Source of the DNA: Xenorhabdus poinarii G6
GTDB taxonomy: Bacteria > Pseudomonadota > Gammaproteobacteria > Enterobacterales > Enterobacteriaceae
Length of the DNA: 64,000 nt
Assembly: GCF_000968175.1 (NCBI RefSeq)
Contig: NZ_FO704551.1
Coordinates: 62,001-126,000 of the forward strand
Direction of reading: 5' to 3'
The notes below the pieces were generated by a model. The model had not been told where the DNA came from, did not search any database, and was given only the letters and a program-made list of their open reading frames with translations. Below, piece by piece: positions 9,246 through 19,933 of this stretch. Positions within the stretch are counted from its first letter, which is position 1. Each line of letters opens with the position of its first letter. Made by a program: the position numbers and the translations under genes.

Positions 9246-10424
9246 ATGTCTTCTTATTCCACATCGGTCGCAACAGAATCAGTTAGCCGTAATGGTCTTT
9301 CTATTGTTATCCTTGCCATCGCGGCTTTCGTTATTGTCACAACAGAATATCTCATCGTTGGGCTTCTTCCCTCATTGTCCCGTGACTTAAATGTTTCAAT
9401 TTCAGCAGCAGGGCAACTTGTGACATTATTTGCATTTACAGTTATGTTGTTCGGGCCAGTATTAACTGCATTATTATCTCACATCGAGCGTAAGCGCTTA
9501 TTTATCGTCATCTTGCTAATATTTGCGGTTTCTAATGCACTAGCCGCAGTTGCGCCAAATATTTGGGTACTTGCTATTGCGCGTTTTATTCCTGCTTTGA
9601 TGTTACCCGTATTTTGGGGAACAGCCAGTGAAACTGCCGGGCAAATTGTGGGGCCAAAACGTGCAGGACGAGCTGTTTCACAAGTTTACTTAGGTATTTC
9701 AGCAGCGTTACTGTTCGGTATTCCATTAGGAACGCTTGCGGCAGATTCCATTGGTTGGCGAAGCACGTTCTGGGGGTTAGCTGGCTTGTCTCTTTTGATG
9801 GCAATGCTTATCTTTATCTTCATGCCGACCGTTGCTCGACCAGAGAAGATAAAAATTAAGGAGCAAACTCGTATTCTAAAAGATCCTCGATTTGTCGCTA
9901 ACGTAGTGTTATCTGTTGTTATTTTTACTGCAATGTTCACCGCTTACACCTATTTAGCTGATACATTAGAACGCATTGTCGGGGTTCAACCGGCATATGT
10001 TGGATGGTGGTTAATGGGCTTTGGTGCTATCGGCTTGATTGGAAACTGGTTAGGTGGTCGCTATGTTGATCGTCATCCACTAAGCGTGACGGTGATATTC
10101 ACGCTATTGTTAGGTATAGGAATGGTCTTCACTGTACCACTGGCCAGCTCTTCGTTCCTGCTCGTCATGTCTTTAGCACTGTGGGGTATTGCTTATACTG
10201 CGTTATTTCCCATTTGTCAGGTACGCGTTATGAAATCAGCGTCACATGCTCAAGCTTTGGCAGGTACTTTGAATGTCTCTGCTGCTAACGCAGGAACAGG
10301 ATTAGGTGCAATCATGGGTGGGGTAGCCATCACACAATGGGGTCTGGGGAGTATTGGCTACGTGGCGAGCGGTATTGCTGTTATCGCTATCCTTATGGTG
10401 GCATGGATTGTGCGATTAAAGTAA
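9246..10424 (+). CDS. MFS (DHA1 family) efflux transporter
   Basis: 392 residues, about 12 hydrophobic segments. The first carries the DHA1 pattern TTEYLIVGLLPSLSRDLNVS, and loop 2-3 carries a basic motif (SHIERKRL). Such proteins export drugs, sugars or purine-like metabolites by proton antiport across the inner membrane; the substrate cannot be read from sequence. It is paired with the divergent LysR regulator. The gene ends before the ryhB locus, which is transcribed towards it. Confidence 0.88.
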   Translation: MSSYSTSVATESVSRNGLSIVILAIAAFVIVTTEYLIVGLLPSLSRDLNVSISAAGQLVTLFAFTVMLFGPVLTALLSHIERKRLFIVILLIFAVSNALAAVAPNIWVLAIARFIPALMLPVFWGTASETAGQIVGPKRAGRAVSQVYLGISAALLFGIPLGTLAADSIGWRSTFWGLAGLSLLMAMLIFIFMPTVARPEKIKIKEQTRILKDPRFVANVVLSVVIFTAMFTAYTYLADTLERIVGVQPAYVGWWLMGFGAIGLIGNWLGGRYVDRHPLSVTVIFTLLLGIGMVFTVPLASSSFLLVMSLALWGIAYTALFPICQVRVMKSASHAQALAGTLNVSAANAGTGLGAIMGGVAITQWGLGSIGYVASGIAVIAILMVAWIVRLK

Positions 10425-10505
10425 ATGGAGAGCTTAAAATAGAAAAGAGTAAAAGCTTCACCCTGGATTTTAAAATCGTTGAAAAAACGTGCGTCAATAT
10501 CAGGC

Positions 10506-10595
10506 AAAAAAAAGCCAACATAAAGTTGGCCTATAAAGTAAACACTGGAAGCAATGTGAGCAATGTCGTACTTTCACATGGACCCTGAAGGTGGT
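10506..10595 (-). ncRNA. ryhB: RyhB small regulatory RNA
   Basis: On the minus strand the region contains the RyhB core, including GCTCACATTGCTTCC within an unbroken 26-base match (10544-10569) to the conserved part of E. coli RyhB as I know it. It ends in a GCCAAC / GTTGGC hairpin (10514-10530) followed by eight T. The 5' end is set near 10595 from the promoter. RyhB is an Hfq-dependent RNA that represses mRNAs of iron-using proteins when iron is scarce. In E. coli it lies by the GNAT gene yhhY; here too a GNAT gene is next door. The 5' end is approximate. Confidence 0.9.
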
Positions 10596-10601
10596 GCACT
10601 G

Positions 10602-10630
10602 AAAGTATTAATAATGATAATCGTTCTCAA
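10602..10630 (-). promoter_or_regulatory. ryhB promoter with overlapping Fur box
   Basis: Minus-strand -35 TTGAGA and -10 TACTTT are 17 bp apart. The spacer and -35 contain AATAATGATAATCGTTCTC (10610-10628), which matches the 19-bp Fur consensus at 16 positions by my count. Fur with iron should block ryhB. Confidence 0.85.
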
Positions 10631-10713
10631 TATCATTTGTAAAGCGTTTTTTTAATCAAATTTGGGGGGCGTTTAAAAATGTGATTTAGCCAGGGTAGTC
10701 GTTATATTGTTGA

Positions 10714-11640
10714 TTATCCCCCCAGTTCCATTTGATAGAGATGTTGAGTCTCTGAGTCGTGAAATTGATAGGGTGTCAATTGATAACCTCGTAACCAGAG
10801 TAAAAACCAGCCATCATGTGTGTCTGGGCAAAGCCCAGCAAATCGAAAACCCCCTTTTTTGAGCAGTGAGTAGAACCCCAGCGTTTCTTCACAGGCCGGG
10901 AGTTTCAAATAAATTAGCTGACCGGTCGGAAAATCGATCACCTCCGATAAAAAGTCAGAATGAATCTCGTATAGCGTGATATCCAGACGACGACCGGATT
11001 TTTTAATCGTAAATGGTTCAGCGATCATTGAACGCTGATACACGGATGGGGTATATGGAGTTGATTCGCCGACATATTGGCCTATCAGGGAAACCCAGTT
11101 TTGCCAGGGCTGTGGCCAGTTGAGCTTAGGTAATGGCAATGATTTCAGCGGCAAAACCCCCTGAACGATACTTTCAGGTTCGGGTAAACCAAATGGCGAA
11201 TCGACATAATCCAGCATCAGCGCCGTAGAATGGAAACCTAAATTTCGGGCAATGTGCTGGCTTTTCGGATGTGAACATACCTGTTTTATCGTCAATAAGT
11301 TATAACCTTGCTCTTTCGCGTAATCGCATAAATAACTGCCCAGAGACTTCGCCACACCATAACCTTGAAAATCAGGATATACCGCAATCAGTGCTAACTC
11401 GGCCTGATTTGGCTGCATGGGATCTTTGACCAAAGAAGCATGACCGATAAGCCGCTCCTGATGGAATGCTAAGGCTGAGTGCCATTGCCCGGTGATTTGG
11501 TTATCATTGATCAGGCTTGGTAGATAAATGTCAGGATAAACATACGAATTGCCGTAAACTTCACGGAATAATTGGCTGATTTTTCTATCATCACCTGACT
11601 GATAGCGGCGGATCTGAATAGTGGGATGGAAGATAGTCAT
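10714..11640 (-). CDS. GNAT-family N-acetyltransferase, last gene of the LuxC/LuxE-like operon
   Basis: 308 residues. The N-terminal half (about 8-160) has the GNAT fold, with the acetyl-CoA loop near residue 95 (VYPDFQGYGVAKSLGSYL). The C-terminal half is unassigned and could be a second, degenerate domain. It starts 12 bases after the upstream PaaK-like gene with AAGG before the ATG, so it is almost certainly co-transcribed. In context it may acylate an amine or the product of the acyl reductase system; this is inference. Confidence 0.8.
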   Translation of the reverse strand: MTIFHPTIQIRRYQSGDDRKISQLFREVYGNSYVYPDIYLPSLINDNQITGQWHSALAFHQERLIGHASLVKDPMQPNQAELALIAVYPDFQGYGVAKSLGSYLCDYAKEQGYNLLTIKQVCSHPKSQHIARNLGFHSTALMLDYVDSPFGLPEPESIVQGVLPLKSLPLPKLNWPQPWQNWVSLIGQYVGESTPYTPSVYQRSMIAEPFTIKKSGRRLDITLYEIHSDFLSEVIDFPTGQLIYLKLPACEETLGFYSLLKKGGFRFAGLCPDTHDGWFLLWLRGYQLTPYQFHDSETQHLYQMELGG

Positions 11641-11652
11641 ATCGATTCAACC

Positions 11653-12897
11653 TTAATGATAATTACGCAGATCCACAACACGTTGCAATTTACCTGACCG
11701 TGGATGGGTATACATATCATCGATATTAGTTTGTACGATCTCCAACATATTTTTCTGAGTACAAAGTTTGTCCAAATGCGGAAAGGCAGTCATGACCCGG
11801 TGGCGTATTTTGTCAATGTCGACAGTCTGGAGGCTTGCAACCAATAAGCGGATTTGATCTTGCCCTTCTTTCTGGCTGAACTCCAATTGCCAGGCTAAAA
11901 GCTCGCGGTGTTGTGATAGCTGTGCTGCTAAATCGTCAGGGAATAAAGACAATGTGCCAAACCGGATACGGTAACCTTGATTCGCTCGTCCTTGTAAGGT
12001 GAACTTGCGCTCTGCCGGTTCTGAATCACACCAGCAAGCCATATCTCCGGTAGGATAACGGATGACGGGCATGAGCCGTCGTTGCAGATTAGTGACAACC
12101 AAGAGCCCACGTTTACCGGGTACAGTAATTGGCTGGTGGCTTATTTCATCGATGATCTCAACAATCGTATCGTTCTCAAATACCCGGTGTTCCCCTTTTT
12201 GACAGCCGGTATCCGCATAGCCGATTAAACCGGCATCGACACTGGCACACCCTATGGAGCCTAAACGAGCCTGAGGGAAAACATGTCGTATGATTGCAAT
12301 TTGTGCATCGAACATACTTTCTCCACCGTAAAGGATGGTTTCCACCCCTGGTAATGTTTGTCCTGTGTCTTTCAGATAGTGAGCCAGGCGGATTAACTGA
12401 ACCGGTACGCCTGCCAGCACATTGATATTATGAAGGCGGATATTGTTAACCAGCGATTCATCCTCGATCTTGCCAGCAAAAGGAAATTCCAATAGGGGCA
12501 GTGGTGCATTCGATAATGCACCGTGGATGAAAACAAAGCTGGTATAAAGATCGCCGGCAAAAAACAAATTGGCCACCCGATCCCCAGGATTTAATTGGCG
12601 GGCAATACCTTGGCCAAAGGAATGAATGAATGTTTTCCACTCTTGTTGACTGAAAACCGACAACCGTCCATCACTGGTTGAGCCGCCTGTTTTAAACACG
12701 TGACCGCCTTCCGGCGGCGCAGTCAGCACCGGCCATGTTGGCAAATTGTTTGAGTGTGCCCAATAATGACAGGGTTCCACGAGTGGCAAATCTTCTAAAG
12801 TCCAATGCTCTGGAATGGACTGATAGCATTCTCGGTAATAAGCAGAATGTTCGCGCACATAACGGATCAAATTAATCAAGGTTGTTCTGGTCATCAT
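11653..12897 (-). CDS. PaaK/CapK-like AMP-forming acyl ligase
   Basis: About 414 residues. The phosphate-binding loop FKTGGSTSDGRLS lies near residue 80. Later motifs are YGGES (about 205), GCASVDAGLIGY and the YPTGDM adenylation motif (about 295), followed by a small C-terminal domain. This is the phenylacetate-CoA ligase-like branch that adenylates carboxylic acids. An in-frame TTG at 12912 directly abuts the preceding stop; the ATG at 12897 is preferred, though its ribosome site is weak. Translational coupling with the fusion gene is likely. Its acid substrate is unknown. Confidence 0.8.
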   Translation of the reverse strand: MMTRTTLINLIRYVREHSAYYRECYQSIPEHWTLEDLPLVEPCHYWAHSNNLPTWPVLTAPPEGGHVFKTGGSTSDGRLSVFSQQEWKTFIHSFGQGIARQLNPGDRVANLFFAGDLYTSFVFIHGALSNAPLPLLEFPFAGKIEDESLVNNIRLHNINVLAGVPVQLIRLAHYLKDTGQTLPGVETILYGGESMFDAQIAIIRHVFPQARLGSIGCASVDAGLIGYADTGCQKGEHRVFENDTIVEIIDEISHQPITVPGKRGLLVVTNLQRRLMPVIRYPTGDMACWCDSEPAERKFTLQGRANQGYRIRFGTLSLFPDDLAAQLSQHRELLAWQLEFSQKEGQDQIRLLVASLQTVDIDKIRHRVMTAFPHLDKLCTQKNMLEIVQTNIDDMYTHPRSGKLQRVVDLRNYH

Positions 12898-12912
12898 GTT
12901 AATTTTACCCAA

Positions 12913-15348
12913 TTAATATTGACGCAAGTCGATGAACAATGGTGTTTTACCACTGTGTTCATTACGCTGAAAGTCAGCAGCAGAAGTGGAAATGATGTCT
13001 AAGATCAGGAGATTGCCTTCAACCACTTCCGTTATTTTGGGATTTTTCAATATATTCTGGCGTACTTTGGCTGGTTCGGCATGATCAACCAATAGCCGGA
13101 TAGTATCGATACCATCACGGTTATGATCGATTATCCATTGTACGGGTAACGCCAGTTGTTCCGACAAGTCAGCAAGATTAAAGAAAATACTGCCTATACG
13201 CAGTATGGTGCCATGACGCTCTTTAAGCCGGAAACGCGGTGAGGTAAGACCACAAGAGCAGGGTTGATTAACCCAACAACCAAGATCCCCTAAATCGTAG
13301 CGCTGGACACATTGTGCTTCACGATGGAGGGAGGTAAATACCAGACGCCCGGTTTCACCTTCTGCCACGGGTTGATCATGCTCGAGATTGAGAATTTCCA
13401 GCCATTGGGTATCCGCCATTAAATGGAAAACGCCATCCTCACTGGCTGCACAGGCATGACCCACCGGGCCGGCATCCACCGAACCGTAAATGGTTGAGCG
13501 GATCAGGGTAACGCCAAAACTGGACAGGAAGTTTCGCTGATGCATATTCAGATGTTCTCCCCCTAAGAAGAGCTTACGAATACCGCCATACTGACGTAAT
13601 TTGGTCGCTTCATTTAAAAATAACCGATGCAGTGTGCTTGGCATCCCCACCAGCGTATTAATGCGTTGGTTCACGATAAAATCTGCGATTTCCCTAAAGT
13701 CATTGTCAGCTGGGCCACCCATTGGATATTGCACCACACCCAATTTATCCAGAATGGTGAAGAAACTTATCATGCCGCCATACAATTTTCCGCCGTATAA
13801 CAGGTTCATGACCCGATCGGTGGCAGGCTCAAGCCCGGAAGCGAAAACACCATCGGCGGCTGCCCGCATTTGTCGGTGATAATCATCATAGCTGTAAGCC
13901 GCCAGTTTAGGCTTGCCACTGCTGCCACCACTGAGGAAAAACAGGCGAGCTTTATCATTAGGCACTTGTGCCTGAAAATCAGTCTTATTCATGAGCGGAA
14001 GATTTTCTAGTCCGCGTGGGCGAGATGGCGGCATATCAAGATGGGCACAACCCGCCATTAAATCAGGTGCAAGACTGACAGAAACTCGCTTGGTAAAACG
14101 TGACAGTGCATAGACACCATCGTGTGGCTCACCATGATAACCGTCGTGCATCTGACCTGCGGGCGTGATGCGATTAATGCCCGCGGCAAACAGAGTGTGG
14201 CTCATTTCGGTGATCTGCTCTTGGCGGGTTATCAACGCACAACTTTGCAGATAGTGGCGCCAGGGTAGCAAAATAGAGCACAAACGCTGACGCGGGGCAG
14301 GGCGTATCTGCAATGTACGGAATAGCGGAGAAGCGGCTAATTCCTCTTCATGACGCCATATGACCCGCCAGTCGTCAGTGCGCCAGATTTCTCCGCGAAC
14401 CTGCGTAAACGCGAAGTCGAGTTGTTGGAAAGCCGTTTGAGTCGTTATTTCCGCCGCTTCCTGAATATTCTTTTGCATGGTGGGATATTGCCCGGAACGG
14501 CGTTGCAGGGCGGCGGCCATGCGTTGTCCGATATGCTGTAAAACGTTAGGATCATCGCTATCGACCAGTAAACATTGTGGGCTAGAACAGGCTTGTTGAT
14601 CATAACGACAGATATCATCTGCCAAGGCATCCAGTTGCGTATCAGCAGTAGCTTCCGGGCTTAACCAGGCAATACTGATGCGGTGTCCCCAATCGATCCA
14701 GCGGCAACCCGTGGGCAGTTGAGAACGAATAGAGGCCAGAGATGAGTCGCTGCCCCAGGCAGAAACAGCATCGGCATGACTGAACAATTCTGCCAGTTCT
14801 GTCACGGGTAAAGGCAATACGGCGACTCGATCAGCTAAATCACCGGAAATATCATGGGCTAAAAATGCGGCCAGAAGTTGCGCACTAAACCCGTTATCGC
14901 TGCTGCTTGGACGTAACCAGTTAATATTACCTACCAGCAAACTCTCTATGACCGCCATAAAAGGCAGAAGTTCAGCATTGGACGGCGTAATATGGACAAC
15001 CAATCCTAACGGCTTCCATGACTCATATCGATTCTGGTTATAATCGAATCGGCGCAGTGAAAAAGCATTTTTGCCGAGTTCCCGTTCCAATTTGGTTTCC
15101 AGTGCTTCACGTTGGCAAAAAGCGATAAGCGCTTGCCGTGTCTGAGGGTCAAACAGGGGATGATCGTCCAGGTGGGAGAGATAATCGGCAAATTGTTGAG
15201 CGCAATCAAGTACCTGTTCAGCCGTATGGGGATGTGCCAGCAGCTCCGGTAAACGTTCACGCAATGTTGCAATGGTCTGTCCTGCCAACGGTTCAGTAGA
15301 AATCGGGGGAGTGATTGTTTTTATAGCAACGGTATTTACGGAAGACAT
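12913..15348 (-). CDS. LuxC-like acyl reductase fused to PaaK-like AMP-binding domain
   Basis: 811 residues in two parts. Residues ~25-400 match the LuxC acyl-CoA/acyl-protein reductase family (aldehyde dehydrogenase fold): GLVVHITPSNAELLP, GNINWLRPSSSD and the region YDQQACSSPQCL, whose Cys is the likely acyl-accepting nucleophile. Residues ~440-790 form an adenylate-forming ligase: FFLSGGSSGKPK phosphate loop, YGSVDAGPVGH and RYDLGDLG. Both motif sets look intact. It starts one base after the LuxE-like gene's stop. A reductase fused to its own ligase suggests channelling of an activated acid to an aldehyde. Confidence 0.82.
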   Translation of the reverse strand: MSSVNTVAIKTITPPISTEPLAGQTIATLRERLPELLAHPHTAEQVLDCAQQFADYLSHLDDHPLFDPQTRQALIAFCQREALETKLERELGKNAFSLRRFDYNQNRYESWKPLGLVVHITPSNAELLPFMAVIESLLVGNINWLRPSSSDNGFSAQLLAAFLAHDISGDLADRVAVLPLPVTELAELFSHADAVSAWGSDSSLASIRSQLPTGCRWIDWGHRISIAWLSPEATADTQLDALADDICRYDQQACSSPQCLLVDSDDPNVLQHIGQRMAAALQRRSGQYPTMQKNIQEAAEITTQTAFQQLDFAFTQVRGEIWRTDDWRVIWRHEEELAASPLFRTLQIRPAPRQRLCSILLPWRHYLQSCALITRQEQITEMSHTLFAAGINRITPAGQMHDGYHGEPHDGVYALSRFTKRVSVSLAPDLMAGCAHLDMPPSRPRGLENLPLMNKTDFQAQVPNDKARLFFLSGGSSGKPKLAAYSYDDYHRQMRAAADGVFASGLEPATDRVMNLLYGGKLYGGMISFFTILDKLGVVQYPMGGPADNDFREIADFIVNQRINTLVGMPSTLHRLFLNEATKLRQYGGIRKLFLGGEHLNMHQRNFLSSFGVTLIRSTIYGSVDAGPVGHACAASEDGVFHLMADTQWLEILNLEHDQPVAEGETGRLVFTSLHREAQCVQRYDLGDLGCWVNQPCSCGLTSPRFRLKERHGTILRIGSIFFNLADLSEQLALPVQWIIDHNRDGIDTIRLLVDHAEPAKVRQNILKNPKITEVVEGNLLILDIISTSAADFQRNEHSGKTPLFIDLRQY

Positions 15349-15349
15349 G

Positions 15350-16492
15350 TCAGGATCTCTTAATCAATTCTGAAGCGGCAATAGCACAACTCCGATTTTT
15401 GCTGGTACCCGCCCGGCCAAGTAGTTCGAACCAGTCAGTTTCAATCTCACAACCACAATGTTTACCCGGATGTAGTACGGCCAGATCACTGGTCACGATG
15501 CTATGGGCTGGGCAGGAAGTAATAAAAGGAGAAGTAAAATGCAGAAAACCCGGCTCCCCATAAGGTTGGCACTCCAAACTGGCGGTATGGCGTACATATG
15601 CGCGGGCATAGACCGGAACGTGAAAATGATGGTGAGAACATTCCACATAAGGTACGGGATGTTCAACGGAACCATAGCCATCACGACAGCGAATATCAGG
15701 GATACCGAGCTGTTCGGTCAACCGTTGATACAGTTCTTTTTTAGGAATGGATTTATCGGCATGTGTTTTCCAGCCTCCGCCAAGGAAAACCAGCGATTCA
15801 GGATGTAATGTCAGTGCAGGTAGTCCCATTTGCTGCATTCTTTGCAGGGTAAACCATAAAAAAGCCGGGAAACCGAAGATACGTACCGGTAACCCTTCCT
15901 GAGCAAATTGCTGGAGTGCGGTAATGGTACCGAAGGGGTCGAATTCATTCCCTTGCCCGTTATGGCGCAACGCATAGTAGGCTCGATTGACGGGGGCATA
16001 TTTGCACAAGAATTGATCGGTGTAAGCCGTGCCTAAAGTGATGGCACCAGCCGGTTCGTAGCTAAGCAGCAGATAGTTACAGGGCTGATCCGGGGTATTC
16101 CAGCCATAATAGTCAAAAATACAATCCACCATATGCTGGGCGGCCTTAATACTTGCAGCATCATAGCGCATACGGCTTTTTTGCCCGGTAGTGCCGGAAG
16201 AAGTCAGTTCCAGTGCGTCTCGAGCACTATCACTTAAGATCAGATTGCGTTTGAAATAATTGGCAAAGAGTAAAGGCAGGCTTGACCAATCCTCCAGCGT
16301 CATTAACGCCTGTTTATCCAGCCCATGATCCAACAGCCACTGTTCATAACCGGGGGTATGGTCACAGTGGTACTGCGTCAGTTCACGCATTGCGTGATTA
16401 AATAATTCATCATATTCGGTACAAGCACGGTAAGGATGTGTGATAGCACACAGTGCTTTGACGTGAGGTAAGTCTTGCATATCAGAACTCAT
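15350..16492 (-). CDS. LuxE-like acyl-protein synthetase, first gene of the operon
   Basis: 380 residues of the LuxE family. The adenylation loop LTSSGTTGQKSRM lies at about residues 95-107, and DGYGSVEHPVPYVEC near 265 corresponds to the conserved LuxE region. LuxE activates a fatty acid to acyl-AMP, holds it on a Cys and passes it to LuxC. It heads a four-gene cluster with 1-, 0- and 12-base gaps. No luxA, luxB or luxD lies nearby, so the product is probably not light. The start at 16492 lacks a strong ribosome site; ATG 16480 is an alternative. Confidence 0.82.
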   Translation of the reverse strand: MSSDMQDLPHVKALCAITHPYRACTEYDELFNHAMRELTQYHCDHTPGYEQWLLDHGLDKQALMTLEDWSSLPLLFANYFKRNLILSDSARDALELTSSGTTGQKSRMRYDAASIKAAQHMVDCIFDYYGWNTPDQPCNYLLLSYEPAGAITLGTAYTDQFLCKYAPVNRAYYALRHNGQGNEFDPFGTITALQQFAQEGLPVRIFGFPAFLWFTLQRMQQMGLPALTLHPESLVFLGGGWKTHADKSIPKKELYQRLTEQLGIPDIRCRDGYGSVEHPVPYVECSHHHFHVPVYARAYVRHTASLECQPYGEPGFLHFTSPFITSCPAHSIVTSDLAVLHPGKHCGCEIETDWFELLGRAGTSKNRSCAIAASELIKRS

Positions 16493-17151
16493 TTTTCAGT
16501 AACAACCACGTAGGGTGATTAATTTAAATAAATTTAATTAATTTATTTGTTTTTATATCGGATGTAATCGTTTTTGATAGATTTTATTTATTATATTATT
16601 TAATAAATAAAATCACCTCTCTTAGACTTAATTGTTGATCGTAGTTACAGTGTGATGTTTTTATTGGTGATAATGATTAAGGTTGTTATTTAATTTATTT
16701 GTCATATATCAATATTAAATACTGGTTTTTTCTATTTGTGTAGTCAATGTGGGTTATGTGCTTTCTGCGCGTATTATTCCAAACCACATGGGAACAATCA
16801 AATTGTTTTTCTAATGATTCGTTCTGTTGTGAGGTTTAAGATAATCATTATTTAATAGAACAATGACATTAATTATTATTATGTTGTTGTTAATTTCAGT
16901 GTGGTTTTCATGGTGAATGGCAGAAAAATTTTTTCTTTTTCTAAGAAAAGGGCAGGAATGGTGGCTCATCATTTCCAGGCCTTAAGTCTTGCCTCTGCAA
17001 GTTAATTGCGCCTGGCACGCTTCCATGAAAAGCGAATTTTTAGATTCTATTTCTTTCGTTTATTCTTGTGATGCTTGTTTAATATCATCGATATGATAAT
17101 TCAGATGTTTGCTAACTCGTGAAAGAATCAAAGTTCAACAAAGGAGTAATG
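16493..17151. other. AT-rich promoter gap between LuxE-like operon and aldo/keto reductase
   Basis: About 660 bases, strongly AT-rich, with no open frame of credible composition. It must contain the divergent promoters of the two flanking units. I see no clear palindromic operator or RNA gene. Confidence 0.6.
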
Positions 17152-18150
<999 letters not shown>

Positions 18151-18168
18151 CTGTTAGTCCGTTTAATC

Positions 18169-18191
18169 CCGCCCGGTGTTCCGGGCGGTTT
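18169..18191 (+). terminator. Terminator of the aldo/keto reductase gene
   Basis: Perfect 8-bp stem CCGCCCGG / CCGGGCGG with a TGTT loop and following TTT. Confidence 0.85.
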
Positions 18192-18221
18192 ATTCACCAT
18201 GATTATTGTGCATATTGTATA

Positions 18222-18546
18222 TTAGCGAGTGACACTCAAAGCAATGCCTTCCCCTCCACCGATGCACAGCGCCGCAATTCCTTTATTGCAATTTTCTCGA
18301 ATGAGTCCGTGTATTAATGTTACACGTATCCGACATCCAGAGGCGCCAATGGTGTGCCCTAGTGCGATTGCTCCACCATAAGGATTTATGCGTTCAGCAG
18401 GAATACCGCAGGAATGAGAAACAGCTAGAGCCTGTGCTGCGAATGACTGAAGTTCCAAGCTCAACGGCTGACTGGTTGGCGAGAGCCCCCATAAAAGAAC
18501 CAGTTGCTGTTCGTTTTGCAGCTATTACAACGATTTCATCCATCAT
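18222..18546 (-). pseudogene. Thiolase (acetyl-CoA acyltransferase) with large internal deletion
   Basis: The first about 28 codons (from ATG at 18546) read MDEIVVIAAKRTATGSFMGA, a thiolase N-terminus. They are joined out of frame to the thiolase C-terminus, where NPYGGAIALGHTIGASGCR and ALCIGGGEGIAL are readable. About 300 internal residues, including the first catalytic Cys, are missing. The start overlaps the preceding stop (TAATG), so this was the third gene of the MFS-CMD-thiolase operon. Thiolase beside a carboxymuconolactone decarboxylase-like gene hints at a lost aromatic or acyl degradation route. Confidence 0.88.
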
Positions 18547-18773
18547 TAACCTCTTGATGCAATTGAGTTAGATTTTTCTGTAGCAACAATCGCAGCGCGG
18601 TATGCGGTTAGCCCATTCATACACGCAGGTACTCCCGCATATATTGCCATCTGTATGACAACTTCAAGTAACTCTTCTGGTGTTACACCAACGTTAAGAG
18701 CACCTCGCATATGTAATTCCAATTGGTTCATAATGTCCCGACCGTAATTTGTTAATTCAGTATCTTGTTTCAT
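18546..18773 (-). CDS. Short carboxymuconolactone decarboxylase (CMD) family protein
   Basis: 75 residues containing the C-terminal CMD/AhpD-like core ([14 protein letters not shown], then [11 protein letters not shown]). Family members usually have 110-130 residues, so an N-terminal helix region seems missing. The ATG overlaps the MFS stop by four bases (ATGA), so translation would still be coupled. It may be a trimmed remnant. It lies between MFS and the broken thiolase. Confidence 0.65.
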   Translation of the reverse strand: MKQDTELTNYGRDIMNQLELHMRGALNVGVTPEELLEVVIQMAIYAGVPACMNGLTAYRAAIVATEKSNSIASRG

Positions 18774-19933
18774 ATAGCCTTATCCGTAAATTTTTCACTG
18801 ACGGGTTTATTAGAAGGGATTATCGTAATGAGAAGTATCGATAGCGTAATTGCTGTACCTGCCGTAACAAATAGTGCATGAAGTGATAATGCGGAGACGA
18901 TCCAGGCCCCCACTGAGGCTCCAATACCGATTGCTCCGTTAAAAAACGAAACATAAACTGCAGATGCAGGAAAAGCTTCATCGCCTGCCAGACGGAAAAC
19001 CCAGGTTTGAAAACCGACGAAGATTCCTGAAATTGATATCCCCCACACAACCACCGTAATCAGGATATTGGTACGTGATATTGACTCTGAACTATTGCCT
19101 AACATCAGAAGAACAATACCGATAAGCAGAGCCGAGAGTATGACAGTGGCTTTTAGATACTTATCAATAATCATACCTGTCAGGAAATTACCAGCCAGGC
19201 CAGCAATACCATAAATGAATAGAACTGCAGGTATGAAATTTTTAGACAATGTTGGTTGTGAGTGAAGCCAAGGTTCGATGAAAGTAAAAGCGGCAAAAGT
19301 TGATCCCAGTACTTTTTTTAGGGCATTAATACCCAATGTACTTTTGGATGTGATCTTAGGGACAATAAGCATAATACCAATGAATGCGACTACACAGAGC
19401 AGTGCCATCAGCCAAAATGCCTGACGCCAACCGAAATTCAATCCTATATAGTTAGACAAAGGAACACCAAATACACTGGCAGCTGATACCCCACCAAAGA
19501 CAATAGATGTTGCTGTACCCAGATATTTTATAGGTACCATCGCCACTGCTGTGGCGCCGATCATTGCCCAAAAAGCACCATGAGCCAGAGCACCAACGAT
19601 GCGGGCAATCAGCAGTACGCCAAATGAATCAACAGTTGCAGACAAGGCATTTGATACGAACAGAATAATAGTTAGGGTTAACAAAAGGCGCTTTTTGGAT
19701 AAATGACCCAGAAATAGGGACGCAAAAAGCGCACTCAATGCACCTACCCAAGCGTAAAGAGATACTGTCATCCCAATACTGGATTCTGAAGTGTGAAGTC
19801 CGTCTGCAATAGGTGTCAACAAGCCAATCGGAGCCAACTCAGTTGTTACTATAGTAAACGTTGATATAGAGAGAATAAATAAAGCTAGCCATATCCTGAA
19901 TGACATCTCAGGATTTTTAATTTCTGAAGTCAT
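18770..19933 (-). CDS. MFS (DHA1 family) transporter
   Basis: 387 residues, 12 predicted membrane segments. The first segment has [21 protein letters not shown], and loop 2-3 has GHLSKKRLL, as in SotB/YdhP-type exporters. It heads an operon with the CMD-like gene (4-base overlap) and the broken thiolase. It faces a LysR gene across 447 bp, the likely regulator. Substrate unknown. Confidence 0.87.
   Translation of the reverse strand: MTSEIKNPEMSFRIWLALFILSISTFTIVTTELAPIGLLTPIADGLHTSESSIGMTVSLYAWVGALSALFASLFLGHLSKKRLLLTLTIILFVSNALSATVDSFGVLLIARIVGALAHGAFWAMIGATAVAMVPIKYLGTATSIVFGGVSAASVFGVPLSNYIGLNFGWRQAFWLMALLCVVAFIGIMLIVPKITSKSTLGINALKKVLGSTFAAFTFIEPWLHSQPTLSKNFIPAVLFIYGIAGLAGNFLTGMIIDKYLKATVILSALLIGIVLLMLGNSSESISRTNILITVVVWGISISGIFVGFQTWVFRLAGDEAFPASAVYVSFFNGAIGIGASVGAWIVSALSLHALFVTAGTAITLSILLITIIPSNKPVSEKFTDKAI

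Noticed and set aside
10337..10588. Plus-strand frame across the MFS end and the ryhB locus
   Set aside because: It overlaps the MFS gene in another frame and runs antisense through the RyhB core and terminator; not a credible protein.
10714..16492. Bioluminescence (lux) operon
   Set aside because: Only LuxC- and LuxE-like genes are present, with fused or extra AMP ligases; luxA, luxB and luxD are absent, so light emission is not supported.
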